From: JBEIHX01 sp044375455
Lineage (GTDB): Bacteria; Pseudomonadota; Alphaproteobacteria; Caulobacterales; Aquidulcibacteraceae
Reading direction: 5' to 3'
Assembly (NCBI GenBank): GCA_044375455.1
Contig: JBILMQ010000217.1
Coordinates: 1-6,306, forward strand
Length of the DNA: 6,306 bases
In this document: positions 1 to 4,473 of the stretch, in pieces
How positions within the stretch are numbered: position 1 is the first letter of the stretch
Layout of the letters: each line of letters opens with the position of its first letter
Notes under the pieces: model-generated
What the model was told of the DNA's origin: nothing
Seen by the model: the letters and a program-made list of their open reading frames with translations, nothing else
Databases searched by the model: none
Position numbers and translations under genes: made by a program

Positions 1-259
1 CTATTAAGGAGCTGGCGCCGCGGGTTCGAGGACGCGCTCGCCCGACCGGCATCCTGGCTGCCTCAATGAACAGCTGCCTGCGCACAACTGGTATCCTGAG
101 CTCAATCTTCGGCAAAAACTTCGCCCTGGCGATCTGCATGGAAGTCACGTGCGCAGAACCACCTGTCGCCGGACCACTGGCTTTGGAGCGGCAAGGGCGC
201 GGCGCAGCTCACGCGCCCGGCGCTGGCTTCGCCCACGCCGGGCTTCCGGGCAAACCTGA
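1..259. other. Region downstream of rne with two uncertain edge ORF fragments
   Basis: No gene can be named here. On the plus strand a frame open at the left edge ends with TGA at 67-69 and reads 22 residues ending in ARPASWLPQ; this could be the tail of a gene lying to the left. On the minus strand a frame runs from an ATG at 139-137 to the left edge without a stop (46 codons, beginning MQIARAKFLPKIELRI), but it lacks a convincing ribosome binding site. The two overlap, so at most one is likely real. Neither resembles a family I recognise. The rest of the region is the 3' flank of rne and holds the stem-loop listed separately. Confidence 0.3.
215..243 (-). terminator. Candidate rne terminator stem-loop
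   Basis: An 8-bp perfect GC stem (GCCCGGCG at 215-222 pairing with CGCCGGGC at 236-243) begins 17 bases past the rne stop codon on the minus strand. The interior adds about four more pairs (TGG(G)C / GCCA with one bulged G) around a GAA loop, giving a long, very stable hairpin. No T-tract follows on either strand, so it is not a classical intrinsic terminator. It may mark the 3' end of rne mRNA by stabilising it, or work together with Rho. Inferred from base pairing and position only. Confidence 0.45.
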
Positions 260-2545
260 TCAGCCGCTGGTTTCGCCGCCCTTGCCGGCAAACCATTTGA
301 AACGGGACTTGAGGAAGGAGTCGCGCCGCTCAGCGGCAAGACGCTCCGCATCCGGGTCAACCGGCTGGGCTGGGGCGATGACGGGCTGCGGCGGCTCGGC
401 CGGAGCAGACGGCTCAATCACCTCCGGCAGCGCAGCGGCGGGCGCGGGCGCAGCGTCAACCGGCGCCATGACCCGCTCTGCCGGCCCTGACCGCGAGAGC
501 CGTGCAGGCGCCGGCTCGCGGTCGATGAGGTCCCCCGCGTCGGCATCTGACAGCTCATCTTCGCCGTCAGGCCCCTGCGTGTAACCGTCGACGCCAAGAT
601 CTTCGGCAAGCTCGAGATCTGAACCACCCTCGACCGGGCCCTGACCGTCTTCGCGCCGACGCCGTCCGCCGCGCCGTCCGCGGCGGCGGCGACGCTTGCG
701 TTCGCCGGCGAGTTCGCCCCCACCCTCGGGACCAGCGACGATCACGGCTTCACCGTTGTCCGCCTCCGGGGCGTCCTCAACCGTCACCATTGGCGCCGTT
801 TCAGCGTCGCCGCGACCATTGCGTCCACCGCGCCGGCGACGCCGACGACGCCCACCGTCGCGCTCGCCCTCTTCCCTGACGCTTTCCGGACGCACCTCGC
901 TGGCGGCTTCCCGCTGCTCGCGGTCGACCGGCTCTAGGGCAATTTGCTCGCCCTGGTCATCCGCCAGCGGTCGCACCCCTTCGCGCAGGAATTCGAATTG
1001 TGGCGGGATCATCTCCGAATCCGCTTCGATGCGCATGCGCACCCGCCAACGCGTCTCAAGGGCGGCGATATGATCGCGTTTCTCATTGAGCAGATAGAGC
1101 GCCGTCGCAGTCGGCGCGCGCACAAATATGATTTCAGAGCGCCCGCGCCCGGCCTCCTGTTCCAGAGCGCGCATAAGCTTCAGCGCGCTTGACTCGGTGG
1201 AGCGCACGCGCCCGGCCCCGCTGCAATGCGGACAGATGATCGAGGAGCCCTCCAAGATGCCCGTGCGCCGACGCTGACGCGAGATCTCCAGCAGGCCAAA
1301 CGCCGAAATCTTGCCGGTCTGCACCCGCGCCCGGTCCAGCCGCAGGCATTCCTGCATGCGCTTTTCAACTGCACGGTCGTTCTTCGCCTCTTCCATGTCG
1401 ATGAAGTCGATAACGATGAGACCGGCAAGATCGCGCAGGCGCATCTGCCTGCAGGCCTCCTCGGCGGCCTCAAGGTTGGTGCGCAGCGCAGTGGACTCAA
1501 TGGAGCGTTCACGGGTCGACCGCCCCGAATTCACGTCGATGGCGACGAGCGCCTCGGTCTGATTGATGACGATCGAGCCGCCCGATCGAAGCTGAACGAC
1601 AGGGCTGTAGACTGTTTCAAGCTGCTCCTCGACGCGATTGCGAACGAATAGCGGCTCATTATCCTTATACAGATGCACTTTCTTCGAATGCGAGGGCATC
1701 AGCATGCGGACGAAGTCTTTTGCCTCACGATAGGCGTCGTCGCCCTCGACGTAGACGCTCTCGACGTCCTTGTCGTAGAGGTCGCGCAGTGCGCGCTTGA
1801 CGAGACTGCCCTCCTCATGGATGAGCTTGGGCGCAATAGACTTCAGCGTCAGCGCCCGGATATTCTCCCAGAGCCGCATCAGGTACTCATAGTCCCGCTT
1901 GATCTCGGTCTTGGTGCGCTTGGCGCCTGCGGTCCGCACAATCAGGCCCATGCCCTCTGGGATCTCAAGCTCCTGGGCGATCTTCTTCAAGCGCTTGCGG
2001 TCGGCCGCATTGGTAATCTTGCGCGAAATACCGCCGCCGCGCCCGGTGTTGGGCATCAATACGCCATAGCGACCAGCGAGCGACAGATAGGTGGTGAGCG
2101 CTGCGCCCTTGTTGCCGCGCTCCTCCTTGACCACCTGAACCAGCATGATCTGCCGGCGCTTGATGACTTCCTGGATCTTGTAGCGGCGCTGGGCGACACG
2201 ACGGCGACGATCCTCTTCGAAGTCGTCATCATCCTCTTCCTCGCCGGCCTCGGCGGCATGGGCCGCCTCCTCCGCAAGCAGCGCCTCGCGGTCAGCGGTT
2301 GGGATCTGATAATAATCAGGGTGAATTTCATTGAAGGCGAGGAAGCCATGGCGGTTGCCGCCATACTCGACGAACGCGGCCTGCAGCGAGGGCTCAACCC
2401 GCGTCACCTTGGCGAGGTAGATATTCCCCCGCAGCTGCCGTCTCGATTGTGATTCGTAATCAAAATCCTCAATCCGACCACCATCCAGCACGACCACCCT
2501 GGTTTCTTCCGGGTGGGCGGCGTCGATCAGCATTCTCTTGTCCAT
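260..2545 (-). CDS. rne: Ribonuclease E
   Basis: This is the essential endoribonuclease that starts mRNA decay, processes rRNA and tRNA precursors and scaffolds the degradosome. The S1 RNA-binding domain spans about residues 36-150; F58 and F68 match the RNA-contacting aromatics. It is interrupted by an acidic insert at about 84-113 (EEEDDDDFEED). The 5'-sensor and DNase I-like parts follow. The catalytic aspartates are D337 (AIDVNSGR) and D380 (IVIDFIDM), with the same 43-residue spacing as D303/D346 of E. coli. The zinc link is C438-P-H-C441. After about residue 530 the tail is low-complexity, with arginine blocks at 566-572 and 617-631, then an acidic and a Pro/Ala-rich stretch. The C-terminus (SRFKWFAGKG, 747-756) may bind a partner. 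At 761 residues it is shorter than E. coli RNase E (1061) but longer than RNase G. The ATG has GGGAG nine bases upstream. Transcription diverges from amiC. Confidence 0.98.
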   Translation of the reverse strand: MDKRMLIDAAHPEETRVVVLDGGRIEDFDYESQSRRQLRGNIYLAKVTRVEPSLQAAFVEYGGNRHGFLAFNEIHPDYYQIPTADREALLAEEAAHAAEAGEEEDDDDFEEDRRRRVAQRRYKIQEVIKRRQIMLVQVVKEERGNKGAALTTYLSLAGRYGVLMPNTGRGGGISRKITNAADRKRLKKIAQELEIPEGMGLIVRTAGAKRTKTEIKRDYEYLMRLWENIRALTLKSIAPKLIHEEGSLVKRALRDLYDKDVESVYVEGDDAYREAKDFVRMLMPSHSKKVHLYKDNEPLFVRNRVEEQLETVYSPVVQLRSGGSIVINQTEALVAIDVNSGRSTRERSIESTALRTNLEAAEEACRQMRLRDLAGLIVIDFIDMEEAKNDRAVEKRMQECLRLDRARVQTGKISAFGLLEISRQRRRTGILEGSSIICPHCSGAGRVRSTESSALKLMRALEQEAGRGRSEIIFVRAPTATALYLLNEKRDHIAALETRWRVRMRIEADSEMIPPQFEFLREGVRPLADDQGEQIALEPVDREQREAASEVRPESVREEGERDGGRRRRRRRGGRNGRGDAETAPMVTVEDAPEADNGEAVIVAGPEGGGELAGERKRRRRRGRRGGRRRREDGQGPVEGGSDLELAEDLGVDGYTQGPDGEDELSDADAGDLIDREPAPARLSRSGPAERVMAPVDAAPAPAAALPEVIEPSAPAEPPQPVIAPAQPVDPDAERLAAERRDSFLKSRFKWFAGKGGETSG

Positions 2546-2714
2546 GTCGACAGGCTCCCGCGGCGCGCGCGGCCATGGTCCTCAGCAGATAAGCGAGGGC
2601 GGCTGGCGCGCCGGCGTCTGTTGCGAAAGGGGCCAGCGCCACAACCGCGCGGCCGCCCGCGTGCAGAGGCTGCGACGGGCGGTAAGTCAGCGCGGCATGG
2701 GGAAATTGGCCCAT
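2469..2714 (-). CDS. Possible upstream ORF overlapping the rne start
   Basis: An 81-residue ORF begins at the ATG 2714-2712 with GGAG (2721-2724) six bases upstream, and ends with TGA at 2471-2469. It therefore overlaps the first 77 bases of rne in another frame. The first 55 codons after the start, before rne begins, have about 73 percent G or C at the third position. That is compatible with coding but not decisive in such GC-rich DNA. The product begins MGQFPHAALTYRPSQPLHAG, has an Ala-rich middle and a basic end, and resembles no family I know. If translated, ribosomes finishing it would sit inside the rne initiation region, so it could couple or limit rne translation. It may equally be a chance frame. 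Confidence 0.2.
   Translation of the reverse strand: MGQFPHAALTYRPSQPLHAGGRAVVALAPFATDAGAPAALAYLLRTMAARAAGACRHGQENADRRRPPGRNQGGRAGWWSD
2555..2559 (-). promoter_or_regulatory. Ribosome binding site of rne
   Basis: The minus strand reads GGGAG here, nine bases before the ATG at 2545-2543. The encoded N-terminus MDKRMLIDAAHPEETRVVVL matches the usual start of alphaproteobacterial RNase E, so this start is favoured. The bases just upstream are very GC-rich (CGCGCGCGCCGCGGGAG) and could fold over the site. Confidence 0.6.
2653..2682 (-). promoter_or_regulatory. Strong stem-loop in the rne leader
   Basis: Seven perfect GC pairs (CCGCCCG at 2653-2659 with CGGGCGG at 2676-2682) enclose a small internal loop. 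A second stem follows (GCAG at 2663-2666 with CTGC at 2670-2673) around a three-base loop. It sits 107 bases upstream of the rne ATG. The E. coli rne leader contains hairpins through which RNase E controls its own mRNA; an analogous role here is inferred from position and pairing only. No sequence homology to that element is claimed. Confidence 0.4.
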
Positions 2715-2728
2715 ATCGGTCTCCGATT

Positions 2729-2746
2729 GGAGCGCACGCGCGCTCC
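2729..2746 (-). promoter_or_regulatory. GC stem-loop with an alternative pairing before the upstream ORF
   Basis: GGAGCGC (2729-2735) pairs perfectly with GCGCTCC (2740-2746) around a four-base loop. On the minus strand it ends four bases before the GGAG at 2721-2724 that serves the possible upstream ORF. The CTCC arm of this stem (minus strand, 2729-2732) can instead pair with that GGAG across the four-base spacer AATC. Two mutually exclusive folds are therefore possible, one leaving the ribosome site free and one hiding it. This is seen directly as complementarity; regulation is inferred. Confidence 0.3.
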
Positions 2747-3081
2747 GGCGAGGCGGCGTCAGCGCGGTGCGACGTTTATCCCGCGGCAGGCCCGGCGGCC
2801 CGGCCCGGAGGACGGCGTTGGCGTGTCTGTTCCCGGAGCTGAACACCGTCCGAATTCAGGTCAACAACGACACCCAAATCCAGACCAAGACCTGCGACCA
2901 GGCCAAGACCGAGCAAAGACCAGGAACGAAAAAACCAGCCGCGCCCGACGAACTGCATCGACGCTCCAATAACTGTGCCAGAGCTTTGCGGCAAAATGCA
3001 AGCAGTCGGCGCAATGGGATAGGCTTGAAGCCGGGGCGCCGGGGGGGCTGCGGCATTTGAAACAGCGCATGGTCAATGTTC

Positions 3082-3087
3082 TGTCAA
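3082..3087 (-). promoter_or_regulatory. Consensus -35 hexamer facing rne
   Basis: The minus strand reads TTGACA, a perfect sigma-70-type -35 element. At 17 bases downstream the hexamer is TGTTTC, a poor -10. Housekeeping promoters in alphaproteobacteria often have weak -10 elements, so it remains a candidate. If used, the rne leader would be over 500 bases long. Low certainty. Confidence 0.25.
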
Positions 3088-3093
3088 GCTTGA

Positions 3094-3109
3094 TGGGTGT
3101 AAACACCCA
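3094..3109 (+). promoter_or_regulatory. Perfect 16-bp inverted repeat upstream of amiC
   Basis: TGGGTG-TAAA-CACCCA is a six-base stem around a four-base loop, ending 29 bases before the amiC start codon. As DNA, the extended symmetry GGGTGT/ACACCC looks like a dimer-binding operator; as RNA it would be a short leader hairpin. No T-tract follows, so it is not a terminator. I do not recognise the motif as the site of a named regulator. Confidence 0.35.
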
Positions 3110-3126
3110 AATTTGCTGAGGTCATA

Positions 3127-3131
3127 AGGGG
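3127..3131 (+). promoter_or_regulatory. Ribosome binding site of amiC
   Basis: AGGGG lies seven bases before the GTG at 3139-3141. The nearby ATG at 3168 is out of frame, and no in-frame ATG precedes the signal peptide. This site therefore supports GTG as the start; an in-frame TTG at 3163 is a weaker alternative. Confidence 0.6.
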
Positions 3132-3138
3132 CCCGTCC

Positions 3139-4386
3139 GTGGCAACGCTCGCACACTCGTTTTTGCCATGGTCTGGACGCGGCCTTGTGCGTTTGGCGGC
3201 GACGGTTGCGTGCCTGACAGTTGGTCTGCTGGCGCCTGTGCTGGGGTCGGCGCGCGCCGATCCGGACATCCGGGTCATCTCTGTCAGCTTCACGCTTGAG
3301 GGCGCAACCACCGTGGCGGCCATCGAGACGGACCGGCCGATCGCGGCGAAGGTATTCACGCTGGCCCAGCTCTCGCCGCGCGTGGTGGTTGATTTTCCCC
3401 GCGTCGCCTGGCGACTTGCAGGAACCGCGGAGCAGGGCGAAGGCCCGGGCGTCGGCGTGGTGCGACGCTACCGCTTCGCTCAGAATGCACCGGAGAAATC
3501 CCGCCTCGTGTTCGACCTGACAGCTCCCGCGAGGGTGGCGGACAGACGATCAGAATTCAGCGGCGGCAAGTGGCGCCTGGTGCTGCGGCTGGAGCCGACG
3601 GATGCGGCAAGCTTCAGCCGGGAGGCAGGATTTCCGCCGGCGGTCACGGCGGCGCAGCCAGCCGGAGCTGTGCCTGCCACGGCGCCGACAGCCCCGGCGC
3701 GGCGCATCGTGGTTATCGACGCGGGTCACGGCGGCAAGGATCCTGGCGCAGTCGCCGCCTCCGGCGTTGAGGAAAAATCGATCACGCTGGCGGCAGCCCA
3801 GGCGCTGGCCACCATCCTTGAGGCGCGTGGGGGCTATCAGCCGGTTCTGACGCGCAGCACGGACGTTTTCGCCCCCCTTGAGGAGCGCATCGGCAAGGCA
3901 CGCGACATCAAGGCGCACCTCTTCATTTCCTTGCACGCCGATGCAGGCGCGCGCCCCGAGGTCAACGGGGCCTCGGTCTACACATTGTCGGAGGCCGCCA
4001 CCGGGCGGGCGCAACTGATTCGCCAGGCTGAAAACTGGACGCTAGAGATCGAGGGGGCGGACCGCCCGGCCGATGTCGAGGGCGTGCTGGTGGATCTGGC
4101 CCAGAGGGAGACCAAGAATCAGTCGGCCCGGCTGGCGCAGTTGATGATCCCCGAACTCGCAAAGGTGGGCCCTGTGCTGGCCAACACGCATCGGCGTGCC
4201 GGTTTCTTTGTCCTGCTCGCACCCGACGTGCCTGCGGTAATCCTTGAAATGGGCTTCATGACGAATGAAAAAGATGCCGAAAAACTCGCCACCCCAGGCC
4301 ATCGCGGCGCATTGATGCGTGCAGTCGCCGATGCGATCGACGCCTACTTCGCGCGGGACGCCACCATCGCCATCGCCGGAAGGTGA
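3139..4386 (+). CDS. amiC: N-acetylmuramoyl-L-alanine amidase, AmiC/AmiB type
   Basis: This periplasmic zinc amidase cleaves the bond between MurNAc and the L-alanine of the stem peptide, opening septal peptidoglycan during daughter-cell separation. A signal peptide covers residues 1-40: basic start, hydrophobic core at about 19-36, cleavage after SARA. An AMIN domain (about 43-152), which targets the enzyme to septal or denuded peptidoglycan, is followed by an Ala/Pro linker (155-188) and an Amidase_3 domain (190-405). Zinc ligands are H197 (DAGHGG), E212 (EEKS) and H266 (SLHAD); the catalytic glutamate is E370 (VILEMGF). The insert at about 295-336 (VLVDLAQRETKNQSA) matches the regulatory helix that blocks the active site in this family until a LytM-domain activator binds. 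The activator is not encoded in this window. All key residues are present, so it should be active. The GTG start is supported by the ribosome site. It lies 87 bases before mrcA and is likely cotranscribed with it. Confidence 0.97.
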   Translation: MATLAHSFLPWSGRGLVRLAATVACLTVGLLAPVLGSARADPDIRVISVSFTLEGATTVAAIETDRPIAAKVFTLAQLSPRVVVDFPRVAWRLAGTAEQGEGPGVGVVRRYRFAQNAPEKSRLVFDLTAPARVADRRSEFSGGKWRLVLRLEPTDAASFSREAGFPPAVTAAQPAGAVPATAPTAPARRIVVIDAGHGGKDPGAVAASGVEEKSITLAAAQALATILEARGGYQPVLTRSTDVFAPLEERIGKARDIKAHLFISLHADAGARPEVNGASVYTLSEAATGRAQLIRQAENWTLEIEGADRPADVEGVLVDLAQRETKNQSARLAQLMIPELAKVGPVLANTHRRAGFFVLLAPDVPAVILEMGFMTNEKDAEKLATPGHRGALMRAVADAIDAYFARDATIAIAGR

Positions 4387-4393
4387 GTCCGCT

Positions 4394-4420
4394 TTGAGAC
4401 GGCCGTCCCGCCGTCATAAT
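4394..4420 (+). promoter_or_regulatory. Weak promoter-like pair or hairpin between amiC and mrcA
   Basis: TTGAGA (4394-4399) and CATAAT (4415-4420) each match five of six sigma-70 consensus bases, but the 15-base spacer is short. The same bases contain the palindrome GACGGCCGTC (4398-4407) and can form GACGG/CCGTC (4398-4402 with 4411-4415), a short hairpin. A GAGTC site (GANTC, the CcrM methylation target in many alphaproteobacteria) sits just upstream at 4385-4389, over the amiC stop. It could be an internal mrcA promoter, or simply an untranslated spacer with a small stem-loop. Confidence 0.25.
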
Positions 4421-4464
4421 CCCGCCCGACCGCCTGCTTAATGCATCGTGGCAGCCGCGCCTTT

Positions 4465-4468
4465 GGAG
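4465..4468 (+). promoter_or_regulatory. Ribosome binding site of mrcA
   Basis: GGAG lies five bases before the ATG at 4474. An in-frame ATG at 4441 would add 11 residues (MHRGSRAFGDL) but has no comparable purine tract upstream, so 4474 is preferred. It also places the membrane anchor right at the N-terminus, as usual for PBP1A. Confidence 0.65.
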
Positions 4469-4473
4469 ACCTC

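Larger units (their letters stand above)
2546..3138. other. Long divergent rne-amiC intergenic region
   Basis: The 593 bases between the two divergent starts hold no conserved gene that I recognise. On the rne side (2546-2760) there are two strong stem-loops and a possible upstream ORF, listed separately. The centre (2879-2914) carries an imperfect 18-base tandem pair sharing CCAAGACC at 2885-2892 and 2903-2910. An inverted repeat TTTGC-G-GCAAA lies at 2985-2995 and a run of seven G at 3041-3047. The amiC side (3050-3138) is more AT-rich and carries the 3094-3109 inverted repeat and promoter-like hexamers. The layout fits a promoter region for both genes plus a long untranslated rne leader; no transcription start can be placed from sequence alone. 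Confidence 0.6.

Noticed and set aside
66..584. 172-codon plus-strand ORF across the rne 3' end
   Set aside because: Most of it is antisense to the low-complexity rne tail, giving Ser/Gly/Ala-rich sequence without domain features.
830..850. Repetitive CGC/CGG triplets resembling a microsatellite
   Set aside because: They encode the RNase E arginine block in frame with mixed Arg codons, so protein-level selection explains them.
1673..2452. 259-codon plus-strand ORF opposite rne
   Set aside because: It lies wholly antisense to conserved RNase E catalytic sequence. Its composition (Leu/Ala/Asp-rich, no motif) is what the complement of such a gene gives in GC-rich DNA, and no family is recognisable.
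2879..2914. Imperfect 18-base tandem repeat
   Set aside because: There are only two copies and just 12 bases are well matched. This is too little to call a functional iteron or repeat family.
2776..2994. 72-codon hydrophobic minus-strand ORF in the intergenic region
   Set aside because: It needs a TTG start, has no clear ribosome site, and its Leu/Gly-rich centre comes from the CCAAGACC-type tandem repeat rather than from a recognisable membrane protein.
3057..3084. TTGAAA with a downstream hexamer as an amiC promoter
   Set aside because: At 16-17 bases spacing the downstream hexamer (TTCTGT or similar) is a poor -10, so I could not support it as a feature.
3550..4014. 154-codon minus-strand ORF inside amiC
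   Set aside because: It is antisense to the AMIN-linker-amidase region, whose plus-strand frame has all catalytic residues.
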